Shown: piece by piece, positions 7,771 to 14,827 of the stretch
Layout: the number at the start of each line of letters is the position of its first letter
How positions within the stretch are numbered: position 1 is the first letter of the stretch
DNA from: a bacterium
Lineage (GTDB): Bacteria > Spirochaetota > UBA4802 > UBA5550
DNA length: 23,137 nt
Direction of reading: 5' to 3'
NCBI GenBank assembly: GCA_024224995.1
Contig: JAAENB010000984.1
Span: forward strand, 1 to 23,137
The notes under the pieces: generated by a model
Told to the model about the DNA's origin: nothing
Databases searched by the model: none
The model's input: the letters and a program-made list of their open reading frames with translations, nothing else
Translations under genes and position numbers: made by a program

Positions 7771-7893
7771 TTATTCTCCGGATTCAATATGGCTCTTTGC
7801 CGCACCGGTAGTGTGCTCAATAAAGCCTTTTTGAGCACAAATCTTCACACCTGCACAAAATAATTTTTCTTTTGTTGAACCAGGTTCTATCAA
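7771..7893 (-). pseudogene. 40-codon stump of a TetR-family regulator
   Basis: After GGAGG (7900-7904) a minus-strand frame begins at TTG 7893 and ends at TAA 7771-7773. It reads MIEPGSTKEKLFCAGVKICA, then QKGFIEHTTGAA, then eight more residues. This matches the first helix and turn of a TetR DNA-binding domain (KEKLxxAAxxxFAEKGFxxTT) but stops before the recognition helix. The gene has therefore lost about 150 codons and cannot encode a repressor. Its promoter, operator-like repeats and ribosome binding site remain, and now sit upstream of the acyltransferase, suggesting an old regulator-enzyme operon. A 9-bp inverted repeat (7812-7820 / 7831-7839) lies inside the stump. Confidence 0.65.
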
Positions 7894-7911
7894 TTAGTGC
7901 CTCCGAATAAG

Positions 7912-7961
7912 TAATACAACCGTATAATACGCACGTTTAATACAACCGTATTATTTGTCAA
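7912..7961 (-). promoter_or_regulatory. Duplicated operator-like motif with TTGACA, upstream of the TetR stump
   Basis: The motif TAATACAACCGTATWAT occurs at 7912-7928 and 7938-7954, 26 bp apart. Each copy has the palindromic core AATAC-AACC-GTATT or close to it. On the minus strand TTGACA (7961-7956) directly abuts the distal copy. This looks like a TetR-type operator pair over a promoter whose regulator is now truncated. No well-spaced -10 stands out. Confidence 0.5.
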
Positions 7962-7977
7962 TGATTTTTTCTTTAAA

Positions 7978-8058
7978 TTATTGTTTTTTCATGGTTTGAT
8001 AAAAGCAGATCGCGGCAGGGTTCCCTATGATATTATCTATAATTTCTTGATTATTCAT
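7978..8058 (-). CDS. Possible 26-aa micro-ORF, second of an overlapping pair
   Basis: The minus-strand ATG at 8058 overlaps the stop of the preceding micro-ORF in the ATGA arrangement and runs to TAA at 7978-7980. The product would begin MNNQEIIDNIIGNPAAICFY and end QTMKKQ. No family is recognised. Translational coupling to the upstream micro-ORF is suggested by the overlap. It could also be the frameshifted continuation of that ORF, giving one short decayed gene. Confidence 0.35.
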   Translation of the reverse strand: MNNQEIIDNIIGNPAAICFYQTMKKQ

Positions 8059-8105
8059 AATTTTTTATTTTTTCTGTCATGTTTTTTACGTTTCTTCATC
8101 GGCAT
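8055..8105 (-). CDS. Possible 16-aa basic micro-ORF with strong RBS
   Basis: AAGGAG (8119-8114 read on the minus strand) is followed at 8-nt spacing by ATG 8105. The 16-codon frame MPMKKRKKHDRKNKKL ends in TGA (8055-8057). A promoter-like TTGGTG, 16 bp, TATAAT (8210-8205 and 8188-8183) lies upstream. The product would be extremely basic, and 10 of its 16 residues are Lys, Arg or His. The quality of the ribosome binding site and promoter is the argument for translation. The function is unknown and the length makes chance hard to exclude. Confidence 0.4.
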   Translation of the reverse strand: MPMKKRKKHDRKNKKL

Positions 8106-8182
8106 ATTATTTTCTCCTTGATTCATTTTCAAGAAAAATCACACTTCATTTTGTATAAAAAATTGTCCTGATTATGGGGACC

Positions 8183-8210
8183 ATTATAATTTTTCTCCCA
8201 TTTCCACCAA
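8183..8210 (-). promoter_or_regulatory. Promoter of the micro-ORF pair
   Basis: On the minus strand: TTGGTG (8210-8205), 16-bp spacer, TATAAT (8188-8183), about 78 nt upstream of the first micro-ORF. It is back-to-back with the plus-strand promoter at 8216-8244. The remaining spacer between 8106 and 8337 shows nothing else. Confidence 0.45.
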
Positions 8211-8215
8211 AAAAC

Positions 8216-8244
8216 TTGACGATACGTCTTCAAAGCAGTATCTT
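8216..8244 (+). promoter_or_regulatory. Promoter of the 8338 gene
   Basis: TTGACG (8216-8221), a 17-bp spacer and TATCTT (8239-8244) lie about 94 nt upstream of the start codon. This leaves a leader with no obvious structure. Confidence 0.5.
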
Positions 8245-8337
8245 ATTAAATAATGTAGATAATCAAAAAGGAAATCTTAACACCACAGTGATACTTCTTT
8301 GTACTCACAAAACTAAACAACAAATGGAGAATTGAAT

Positions 8338-8841
8338 ATGAAAAAAATTAGTATATTGGCAATAACGGGCTTTTTATTCCTGGCTTTTTCAGGAATAATC
8401 ATAGCTGAAACACACAAACATATACCAGCAGGTGCAAGCATTACGATTCCAGACAATTGGAAGGTAACATTTCCGGATGAAGATAGTTTAGATGCAGTTT
8501 CACCAAGTGAAGAAGTAACGCTGATGATGACTGTACTGGATGCTAATAATTTAGATGTGGCATTAAGTGAATTAGACAAAGAGATGGGTAAAATTGTTAA
8601 AAACTTTAAAGAAAAAGGTGAACCGGAAAAATTGAAAATTGGTAATAGTAATATGGTTGCTTATAAGCTAAAAGCCAATGGAAAAATTGAAGGTATCAGA
8701 TTTAATCTAAGTTTGGCGTTGATTAAAACACCGAAAAATAATAAAGTCTTATTAATTTTCGGGCTTGTTCCATCATATACCGGTTCAAAATATGATAAAG
8801 CAATTGATACGATTATTAAAAGTATTAAGAAATTAAAATAG
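8338..8841 (+). CDS. Small exported protein of unknown function
   Basis: A 167-aa protein starting at ATG 8338, seven bases after GGAGA; an in-frame TTG two codons upstream (8332) is a weaker alternative. MKKISILAITGFLFLAFSGI followed by IIAETHK is a signal peptide with probable cleavage after AETHK or IIA, with no lipobox Cys, so it is periplasmic or secreted. The mature part reads ITIPDNWKVTFPDEDSLDAV, then EVTLMMTVLDANNLDVALS, and ends YDKAIDTIIKSIKKLK. The pattern of a Pro-x-x-Trp strand, an acidic loop and a C-terminal helix ending in I-x-S-I-K is reminiscent of PsbP/DcrB-like stress proteins, but the similarity is only by eye. It is a single-gene unit. Confidence 0.75.
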   Translation: MKKISILAITGFLFLAFSGIIIAETHKHIPAGASITIPDNWKVTFPDEDSLDAVSPSEEVTLMMTVLDANNLDVALSELDKEMGKIVKNFKEKGEPEKLKIGNSNMVAYKLKANGKIEGIRFNLSLALIKTPKNNKVLLIFGLVPSYTGSKYDKAIDTIIKSIKKLK

Positions 8842-8849
8842 TGTTTTGT

Positions 8850-8921
8850 CACAAATATATAATTATCTACATAGTATATTAAGACCAGTCCTAAAACAAG
8901 CGTTTAAATCATATATTTGTG
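8850..8921. repeat. Distant 11-bp inverted repeat after the 8338 gene
   Basis: CACAAATATAT (8850-8860) and ATATATTTGTG (8911-8921) are perfect complements 50 bp apart. They directly follow the stop codon and precede the terminator-like hairpin at 8933-8971. The purpose is unclear; the arms are AT-rich, so chance is possible. Confidence 0.4.
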
Positions 8922-8932
8922 AAAATTCCAAT

Positions 8933-8971
8933 AGCAGCCTTTGTTTCGGCCAATCGATAACAAAGGCTGCT
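8933..8971. terminator. Perfect 13-bp hairpin between convergent genes
   Basis: AGCAGCCTTTGTT (8933-8945) pairs perfectly with AACAAAGGCTGCT (8959-8971) around a 13-nt loop. It lies between the ends of the 8338 gene (+) and the C1 peptidase gene (-). The flank after the plus-side arm is GTGTTATTA, so any T-run is weak. Confidence 0.6.
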
Positions 8972-9071
8972 GTGTTATTAAACCAATTTCCATGCCGATG
9001 AAAATTTATACTCTTTATATTTTCATGAACATCAAGGGGCTGTTGAGATCCGGAATTCTCACTGCCTCAAT

Positions 9072-10406
9072 TTATTCATCCTCCTCATATTCATCTTCTT
9101 CATATTCATCCTCTTCATATTCGCCTTGAGACGCTTCGCCCTCTATCTGCCAGGCGTAGACCAGGTCATTGATGAAGTTGTCTTCGTCTTCGGATATCTC
9201 TTCGTCGCTTCCGGTTATCTCCTCCAGATCGCGAATAATCACCGCCAGCATTTCGCTGCTCAAGTAATCGCCCAATAATACTATGGACTCTTCCAGCAGA
9301 GTCTCATCCTCCAGACCCTCAATGGAATTCTTCAAAACCAGCTTGGCGGAAAATTCGCTGCCCAGTCCCACCAGCGCGTGATCCATGTAGCCGGAAATCG
9401 CGTCATACTCGGCATCGCTGATCTCTTCGTCGGCGCCGGCAGCGGCCAAAAATATAAGTCCCAGGCGGCATTCCAGGGGAAAATCGCCCATGGCGTCCAA
9501 CATATCCTCGTAGTCTTCGTCGGACATCTCCCCCAGTTCCGACTCGTAGTCACCGATGATCGATTCGTCTTCGCCCCAGAAGGAGTCGTCCATCTCCAAC
9601 TCCTCCATGCGCTTGATCATCCAGGAGTCGCCGTTGTTGAATTTATCATTCATTAAATAACGATAGGGGATGTAGCAGTAGCCGTCATCTCCCCAGTCGT
9701 TTCCCCAGGAGTTCCGTACAATAAAGACACGATCCTTGTCCGAATATCCCACGCAGAGCATGGCGTGACCCGCGTGAGATTCGCGGCTCTTTTCCTGCCG
9801 GGTCGGCTCAGGCACCAGTCCGGGCTTGCGGTGTTTATCGAAGGAGTCAAAAAGGAGAAGACCGAAAATAATGGGGTATCCCTGGGCGAGACAATTTTTC
9901 CAGGCCTCCAGGGATGTGGGCACCACGGCCGTTTCGTCAATGATGAACTCCTCAGCCTCGACATAGGCGTATTCGTCGGGTTCAGTGTTGACCAGGTCCT
10001 CGTCAAAGGACCATGTATCTTCGGAACAGGCGCCGTACTCTTTCAGGCCCTCAATCGCGCAGGCGATAACGCAGCCGTCGTCACTCATATCGCCGTAGCC
10101 TTCGTCCAGCCTCCGGGCGTTGTAATAGACAAAGAGCCTGCTCACGTCAATGGCATCTTCTCCGTAGTTTCTCTTGAGTAGATACTCGCAGGCTCCGGCC
10201 ACGGCATTGGCCGTACAGCTGCTCGTGGAGCCCTGCTGCTCCACGGGCGTCATTGCTCCCCGCAGATCGACTCGGGGAGGAAGTTCTTCCGAAGCAATGC
10301 GACCGGCACCGAATCGCTTGACGTCGGCGCCGGGTGTGGCGGCTCTGTAGCCGCAAACGGGGCGCGTTGTGCCGTCGGCTCGTTTTAGTAAGAATTCGTA
10401 AGACAT
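9072..10406 (-). CDS. Papain-like (C1) peptidase with TerB-like C-terminal half and acidic repeat tail
   Basis: A 444-aa protein without a signal peptide. Residues about 43-260 form a C1 papain fold: PPRVDLRGAMTPVEQQGSTS holds the oxyanion Gln, followed by SCTANA with catalytic Cys64. His214 lies in HAGHAMLCVGY and Asn232 in VRNSWGNDWGDDGY. There is no pro-peptide of normal length. Residues about 305-425 (CRLGLIFLAAAGADEEISDA and a second block ending ITGSDEEISEDEDNFINDLV) look like a TerB-type helical domain with paired acidic repeats. The C-terminus is three EYEED units, encoded by a 15-bp DNA repeat. Base composition is clearly GC-richer than its neighbours, suggesting transfer. The combination suggests an intracellular, possibly metal-dependent peptidase; the target is unknown. 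GGAG lies eight bases before the ATG. Confidence 0.85.
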   Translation of the reverse strand: MSYEFLLKRADGTTRPVCGYRAATPGADVKRFGAGRIASEELPPRVDLRGAMTPVEQQGSTSSCTANAVAGACEYLLKRNYGEDAIDVSRLFVYYNARRLDEGYGDMSDDGCVIACAIEGLKEYGACSEDTWSFDEDLVNTEPDEYAYVEAEEFIIDETAVVPTSLEAWKNCLAQGYPIIFGLLLFDSFDKHRKPGLVPEPTRQEKSRESHAGHAMLCVGYSDKDRVFIVRNSWGNDWGDDGYCYIPYRYLMNDKFNNGDSWMIKRMEELEMDDSFWGEDESIIGDYESELGEMSDEDYEDMLDAMGDFPLECRLGLIFLAAAGADEEISDAEYDAISGYMDHALVGLGSEFSAKLVLKNSIEGLEDETLLEESIVLLGDYLSSEMLAVIIRDLEEITGSDEEISEDEDNFINDLVYAWQIEGEASQGEYEEDEYEEDEYEEDE

Positions 10407-10440
10407 GACTTTTTCTCCGTTAATGATTTTAGGAACTATA

Positions 10441-10468
10441 AATATATCAAATAGATATAAAAAAACAA
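10441..10468 (-). promoter_or_regulatory. Promoter of the C1 peptidase gene
   Basis: On the minus strand: TTGTTT (10468-10463), 16-bp spacer, TATATT (10446-10441), 35 bp before the start codon. The surrounding spacer is very AT-rich, so the match is only moderately significant. Confidence 0.4.
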
Positions 10469-10559
10469 GTTTTTTTTATGTGAAATTCGCGGTAAACACT
10501 ACGAAATTCCTTCAATATTTCATTCTTTATAAAAAAGCCCCACCAGCATAAAAAAGAGC

Positions 10560-10587
10560 TTGACTACACTCTTTTAAATTTTATTTT
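10560..10587 (+). promoter_or_regulatory. Promoter of the ankyrin operon
   Basis: TTGACT (10560-10565), a 16-bp spacer and TATTTT (10582-10587) lie about 45 nt before the first gene of the three-gene unit 10633-12471. Confidence 0.4.
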
Positions 10588-10632
10588 TCAATACAGGCAA
10601 GGTATGTCTGTAGGGAAATTTTAAATAGAGTA

Positions 10633-11133
10633 ATGTACATGTCTAATCACTATGGTTTTGTTTTAAAAATATTCTTCTTCCATGTCGTTTTGCCGCTATT
10701 TATTGCTGTTTTTATTTATTTGTCTTTTAGAACAGAGTCTTTACTCGTTTTTAGCTGGTTAGACTTTTTAGGCTTGAAAGAACTCACTCTTGATGTTCGT
10801 AATAGCTTGTTCTTTACTCGAAATTATTTTCCTGCTTTTGTTTTATATAGCCTGCCGGATGGTTTATGGGTTTATTCCGCTGTATTTGCTTTTGTTCTTT
10901 GCTGGCGAGGTTATTCCGTGAATTTATACGTGAAATATTTCTGGATGATTTTACCTTTTATACTTGGAGTGCTAACTGAAGTGTTACAGTTGCTTCACGT
11001 CATTGCGGGTGTTTTTTGTGTTTACGATATGACTGCAATTGTGTTGTGTTATTCTCTTGCGATGTTTGTTTATTATAAATATTATCAATTAGATAAAGAG
11101 GAAATTTGCCATGACAAAAAAATTTTTATTTAA
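10633..11133 (+). CDS. Small polytopic inner-membrane protein (VanZ-like by eye)
   Basis: A 166-aa, very hydrophobic protein with about four membrane helices (roughly 8-28, 70-90, 100-122 and 130-150). The stretch SLPDGLWVYSAVFAFVLCW, with a later EVLQLLHVIAGVFCVYDM, resembles VanZ/DUF2809-like small membrane proteins; this is a weak visual match. It starts at ATG 10633, with a second ATG two codons later, and has only a weak ribosome binding site. It overlaps the next gene by 23 bp, so the two are cotranscribed. The function is unknown. Confidence 0.7.
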   Translation: MYMSNHYGFVLKIFFFHVVLPLFIAVFIYLSFRTESLLVFSWLDFLGLKELTLDVRNSLFFTRNYFPAFVLYSLPDGLWVYSAVFAFVLCWRGYSVNLYVKYFWMILPFILGVLTEVLQLLHVIAGVFCVYDMTAIVLCYSLAMFVYYKYYQLDKEEICHDKKIFI

Positions 11134-12010
11134 GAATGTTATTTCTTTGTTGATTCTTGCTTTTTTCATTTTTTTATTAATTGGGACAAGTAAGCCTGAA
11201 AAGCCAAAAAAAGAGACAAATCCTTTTCTTGCAGCTTGTAAAACAAATAAATTAGATTTGGTAAAGAAGTTGAAAGAAGAAGAAAAATCTAATATTAATG
11301 AAAAATCTTCAGATGGAAGAACCTGCCTTTCTTATGCAGCTGAAAATGGTTTTAAAGATCTTTTTCTTTATCTTATTGATAACAAAGCTGATTTAAATAT
11401 TGCAGACAAAAATGGCCGGTCACCAGTCTTTTATGCTGTAATTTCAGGGAATTTAGAGTTCACAAAAAACCTGTTGGAACAAAATGTTGATGTTAACTTA
11501 AAAGACAACGGTGGTAATTCTCTTTTGCAATATGCCGTAAGAATTCTTCAGGCTAAAAAGTCTACACAGAAAAGCAATTTTGAATTAGTTAAATATTTAG
11601 TGCTTAAGGGAGCCGATGTCAACGCAAAGAATGAAATTGGGTATTCAGTTTTGCACGACCTTGTTGTTCATGGGCCTGATTTAAAAACAGCAAAGTATTT
11701 GATTAAAAAAGGAGCTAACGTCAATGCAAAAAATCAAAGAAATAAATCCATATTGCACCATTTTAATGCTTTTACCAGTATCGATTTAGTTGAGTATTTA
11801 ATTAAAGCTGGTTTTAATCTTAAAGCGATAGATGAAGATGGTAACTCTATTCTTCATTATGCTGCTCTTAATGCTCCATTAAGTGTAATAAAACTTTTAA
11901 TAAAACAAGGGCTGGACATTAATCTAAAAAATAAAAAAGCTAAAACTCCTCTGGATAATATGGATTCTAAAAAAAAGGTAAATTTTAAAACCAGGGGTAA
12001 TAAAATATGA
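11111..12010 (+). CDS. Membrane-anchored ankyrin-repeat protein
   Basis: A 299-aa protein. Residues about 8-27 (FKNVISLLILAFFIFLLIGT) are a single N-terminal membrane anchor or uncleaved signal. From about 36 onward there are roughly seven ankyrin repeats. Examples are DGRTCLSYAAENGFKDLFLY, NGRSPVFYAVISGNLEFTKN, IGYSVLHDLVVHGPDLKTAK and DGNSILHYAALNAPLSVIKL; turns read GADVNAKN and GANVNAKN. The repeats probably face the periplasm and mediate protein binding. GAGGAAA precedes ATG 11111. It overlaps the upstream membrane-protein gene by 23 bp, and its stop overlaps the next start by 4 bp (ATGA), so the three products are likely made together. Confidence 0.85.
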   Translation: MTKKFLFKNVISLLILAFFIFLLIGTSKPEKPKKETNPFLAACKTNKLDLVKKLKEEEKSNINEKSSDGRTCLSYAAENGFKDLFLYLIDNKADLNIADKNGRSPVFYAVISGNLEFTKNLLEQNVDVNLKDNGGNSLLQYAVRILQAKKSTQKSNFELVKYLVLKGADVNAKNEIGYSVLHDLVVHGPDLKTAKYLIKKGANVNAKNQRNKSILHHFNAFTSIDLVEYLIKAGFNLKAIDEDGNSILHYAALNAPLSVIKLLIKQGLDINLKNKKAKTPLDNMDSKKKVNFKTRGNKI

Positions 12011-12471
12011 AAAAAATCCATGCAGTACTTATTTCTATAGTCGTTATTGTTATTTCAATTGCCTGTGGGTCTAAGGTTCAAGTTAATTTAGATAAAACCC
12101 GCTACGCGAAACTGGATGCTGTTATCAATACCATTATTGCTAATGACGCGGTCAAATTTCACGAGCTCCTGGATGAGAAGCGTAATATGCTGTCGTTGAG
12201 CGAGGCAAAAAGTATGCTGCAAAAGATACGAAATTTTTATGGTGATATCTCACTCGCGAAAGAGTCAAAAGCTGAAGAAAGCTCCTTAGATAAAGGGAAC
12301 ATGGAAATTATTGCAGAGTATCGTTTCAGTCCAACTAATTTTGGAAAATTCAGGTATATTACCGGGAGTATACGATCTGAGGGGATCTGTAGAATAGGGT
12401 TACTTTTCCCAAAAGGAAGCTCTACTATTGGATCTTTTCATTCGGATTTTTTTTCAAAAAAGAAAAAATAA
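12007..12471 (+). CDS. Small lipoprotein, last gene of the ankyrin operon
   Basis: A 154-aa protein. MKKIHAVLISIVVIVISIAC is a lipoprotein signal peptide with spirochaete-style lipobox SIAC (Cys20). The mature part (VQVNLDKTRYAKLDAVINTI and onward) is mixed alpha/beta, with IIAEYRFSPTNFGKFRYITG near the middle and a Lys-rich end. No family is recognised. The start overlaps the stop of the ankyrin gene (ATGA), indicating translational coupling. Its 3' end overlaps, on the other strand, the last part of a decayed minus-strand frame (12425-12770). Confidence 0.75.
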   Translation: MKKIHAVLISIVVIVISIACGSKVQVNLDKTRYAKLDAVINTIIANDAVKFHELLDEKRNMLSLSEAKSMLQKIRNFYGDISLAKESKAEESSLDKGNMEIIAEYRFSPTNFGKFRYITGSIRSEGICRIGLLFPKGSSTIGSFHSDFFSKKKK

Positions 12472-12770
12472 GCCCCGGTACATTTTCAGGTTCAAATATA
12501 TCTTCAAATGATTCAAATTTTGTGATTGCCGCATGACCTTTCAATTCAAATGAACAGCCAATCTAATTTTACCGATTTTGAAATCAGAAAAACTTCCTGT
12601 AGCAGCTTTAGGATTTTGAGCATTATAAATTTCTATACTATCAGTCATGGTAAATTCTGTACAGTTAACATCTTATTAAACTGTATTCCACAATATAGAA
12701 ATATTTTATTTTGTAAAGTAATTATTTTTACATTTTCGTATGTAGCAGCAGAGGGATAACAGCTATTCAT
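12425..12770 (-). pseudogene. Frameshifted remnant downstream of the glycan-binding lipoprotein gene
   Basis: Three minus-strand frames read like one broken protein. Piece 1 starts at ATG 12770, which overlaps the stop of the lipoprotein gene (ATGAATAG), reads MNSCYPSAATYENVKIITLQ and beyond, and ends at 12645. Piece 2 (12672-12541) includes NCTEFTMTDSIEIYNAQNPK. Piece 3 (about 12570-12425) includes FELKGHAAITKFESFEDIFE. The overlapping start suggests it was the second gene of an operon with 12763-13674. I recognise no family. Each piece is about 40 codons, so one or more could be chance in AT-rich DNA. Confidence 0.5.
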
Positions 12771-13674
12771 TTATTTGAGAAGAATGAAGTCCTCCACAAA
12801 TTTCATTAAATTCATAATCAATTCCATTATCAAAAATGAAACCCGAAACTTTTTTCCCATTATTGTATCTCATTGTTATTTTGGCAGACCATAAAGAATA
12901 AGGGATTTCATCCGATGAAGATTGCTCAATTTTCCTTTTTTTAAGGGTAGTAATGTCAATCGAATATGTTCCTTTTGTTATATTGTAGCCTTTATCGGCA
13001 AAACCATATTCCTTCATCGATTTAGATATAAATGAACCGTTTTTTTGGAATATTAATTCTGGGTCGCCACCTGGTGGACAATTATGAATATAGTTAAATA
13101 ATGGTTTTATCATGCAAATTCTATATTTCGGCATAGACAATAAATCAATTTTGACCTTTTTATATAAGAATTCAATATGAGATAGGCAAGTATCATTAAA
13201 CTCTGTTCCTTTATAAATCGATCCAATAATTATTTTAATGCTTCTTGCGCAAATATCATCATCTAATTCGTATTCTTTTAATTTAATAGTGTCTTTTAAT
13301 GTAAGAGTTTGTCTTTTACCATTCGCTTCTAAAATCAGGTTTTTAATTCTATTATTTTTGTTGAACCATTTTTCATTATTGAAACCATTGATCACGGCAA
13401 TTTTATCAAAAGTCACAACTCGATCAAATTGTATTTCAATATATTCACCGATGCCTTCATCTGTTTTTCCTTCTATCCATGGATTTGTAATATTGTTATC
13501 CGGAAACTTATAAAGGTTATGTTTTAAAATATTATGAGGATAAAAATTAACATTCTTATTTTCATTTAAAATTGAAGAAGCGTTAATCCTTTCGATATTA
13601 GCTAATTTTGCATAATCTTTGGTACAAGAAAAGAATATCATTGAAATAAGTATTAATAGTAATCGAATTTTCAT
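12763..13674 (-). CDS. Lipoprotein with NADase-type glycan-binding (discoidin-like) domain
   Basis: A 303-aa protein from ATG 13674, which has AGGAG (13681-13685) at 6-nt spacing; the frame is open five codons further up to 13689, but that start has no ribosome binding site. MKIRLLLILISMIFFSC is a lipoprotein signal (Cys17). Residues about 30-165 match the NADase-type glycan-binding/F5-8C fold of spirochaete lipoproteins: INASSIL, then NPWIEGKTDEGIGEYIEIQF, FDKIAVINGFNNEKWFNKNN, RIKNLILEANGKRQTLTLKD. A second beta-rich domain follows (FQKNGSFISKSMKEYGFADK, ITKGTYSIDITTLKKRK). It is likely an outer-membrane glycan-binding protein. The gene begins about 40 nt after an attC-like element (13713-13777), as a cassette gene would. 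Confidence 0.8.
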   Translation of the reverse strand: MKIRLLLILISMIFFSCTKDYAKLANIERINASSILNENKNVNFYPHNILKHNLYKFPDNNITNPWIEGKTDEGIGEYIEIQFDRVVTFDKIAVINGFNNEKWFNKNNRIKNLILEANGKRQTLTLKDTIKLKEYELDDDICARSIKIIIGSIYKGTEFNDTCLSHIEFLYKKVKIDLLSMPKYRICMIKPLFNYIHNCPPGGDPELIFQKNGSFISKSMKEYGFADKGYNITKGTYSIDITTLKKRKIEQSSSDEIPYSLWSAKITMRYNNGKKVSGFIFDNGIDYEFNEICGGLHSSQINE

Positions 13675-13712
13675 TAATGCTCCTGCCATAAAAAATGTAT
13701 ATTTGATCGTTT

Positions 13713-13785
13713 CATATAACGTTTAGGAGTGTAACCTGATCCGGTGAAAACGCTTAAGATAACTCCCGAGTTGTACGAAGCCGCC
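13713..13785 (-). other. attC-like recombination-site candidate 1
   Basis: Read on the minus strand: GGCGGCTTC, then R'-like CGTACAAC (13777-13770), L'-like GGGAGT, about 31 nt, L''-like ACTCC, AAAC, R''-like GTTATATG (13720-13713) and AAA. Inner arms ACTCC (13762-13766) and GGAGT (13726-13730) pair, and the outer arms pair with G-T wobbles. The size (65 nt) suits an integron attC. R'' and flank (CGTTATATGAAA) recur at 17853-17860. The lipoprotein gene starts just downstream. The rest of the spacer 13786-13944 shows nothing I can name. Confidence 0.45.
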
Positions 13786-13944
13786 TGACTACCAATAGCG
13801 ACAATTATTAATGGAGTTTGAATACACCCGTGTAAAAAGCAAGATTTTTTTATTGCGGAAAAAATAAATGTTATTACACCCCGGAATACGCAGTATACGC
13901 ACGAAACGATATGAATCCTTCTTTAATGTCAGGAAAAAATTCAT

Positions 13945-13973
13945 TTGCTTCCCTTTGAACTCTATGTTATAAT
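13945..13973 (+). promoter_or_regulatory. Promoter of the solute-binding-protein gene
   Basis: TTGCTT (13945-13950), a 17-bp spacer and a perfect extended -10, TGTTATAAT (TATAAT at 13968-13973), lie 33 nt upstream of the start codon. This is among the best promoter matches in the window. Confidence 0.65.
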
Positions 13974-14005
13974 AAAAAATCTACTTAAGAACAAACCATA
14001 TATGG

Positions 14006-14752
14006 ATGTCGAGCATGAAGAAAATCATCATCATTATAATATTTTCAATCCCTATATACCTTTCAGCACAAACAATAGATGAGATTAAATGGATCAGTGA
14101 GGAATATCCCCCATTTAATTATACTGATAAAAATGGGGAACCTGCTGGAATTGCTGTTGATATTTTATATGAAATATGGAAAAAGGCTGGAATCGAAAAA
14201 AAGAAAATTGAATTTTTGCCCTGGGCACGGTCATATATTTACATTCAAAAAGATAAAAATATATGCTTATTTGCAATGAGTATAACAGGTAAACGAAAAA
14301 AAATCTTCACCTATGTTGGGCCAATGTTTGGATCCAAATTATCAATTATCGCAAAAAAAAGCAAAAAATTAAAAATAAAATCCGTAAAGGACTTAGAAAA
14401 CCTCAAACTTGCAGCAATAAGAAAAGATATTGGATACAATATGATAATGAAATATTGCCCCGATGCAAAATATGTAAGACAGGTAAGTAAAAGCATACTT
14501 CTTATAAGAATGCTTCAATTTGATCGAGTTGAAGCAATTTCTCTTGGAGATATCCCATTCTTCTGGTTAATAAAAAAAGAGGGATTGAATCCAAATGATT
14601 ATGAATTAGTTTACATTTTTAAAAGAAATAGATCTGGATTTGCCTTTAATAAAAATGTTAATAAAAAAATAGTCAGGCGATTACAAAAAGCTTTCAATGC
14701 TGTAAAAAAAGATGGAACGGTAAAAAAAATCAGGTATAAATATACTCATTGA
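14006..14752 (+). CDS. Periplasmic solute-binding protein, family 3 type
   Basis: A 248-aa protein (245 aa if ATG 14015 is used; neither start has a strong ribosome binding site). MKKIIIIIIFSIPIYLSAQT is a signal peptide. The mature sequence follows the SBP_bac_3 pattern: KWISEEYPPFNYTDKNGEPA, GIAVDILYEIWKKAG, then EFLPWARSY, KIFTYVGPMFGSKLSIIAKK, LKIKSVKDLENLKLAAIRKD, and the C-terminal FNAVKKDGTVKKIRYKY. The family binds amino acids or similar small solutes for ABC transporters or sensor kinases. No permease or ATPase gene is adjacent, so it may be an orphan binding protein. A 7-bp hairpin follows at 14781-14806. Confidence 0.85.
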   Translation: MSSMKKIIIIIIFSIPIYLSAQTIDEIKWISEEYPPFNYTDKNGEPAGIAVDILYEIWKKAGIEKKKIEFLPWARSYIYIQKDKNICLFAMSITGKRKKIFTYVGPMFGSKLSIIAKKSKKLKIKSVKDLENLKLAAIRKDIGYNMIMKYCPDAKYVRQVSKSILLIRMLQFDRVEAISLGDIPFFWLIKKEGLNPNDYELVYIFKRNRSGFAFNKNVNKKIVRRLQKAFNAVKKDGTVKKIRYKYTH

Positions 14753-14780
14753 GAGAATATTTATCTTCTTGCCATTTACA

Positions 14781-14806
14781 TGCCCGAATAAAGCTGGCAT
14801 CGGGCA
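14781..14806 (+). terminator. Hairpin after the solute-binding-protein gene
   Basis: TGCCCGA (14781-14787) pairs with TCGGGCA (14800-14806) around a 12-nt loop, 29 nt after the stop codon. It is followed by GGCCTTGTATTAAAATTTTC, which contains only a late T-run. A moderate terminator candidate. Confidence 0.45.
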
Positions 14807-14827
14807 GGCCTTGTATTAAAATTTTCA

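Noticed and set aside
7812..7839. 9-bp hairpin as a terminator before the acyltransferase
   Set aside because: It lies inside the TetR stump coding frame and has no T-run; probably incidental.
9765..10181. Plus-strand frame of 138 codons opposite the C1 peptidase
   Set aside because: Antisense shadow of a GC-rich gene with intact catalytic motifs on the minus strand.
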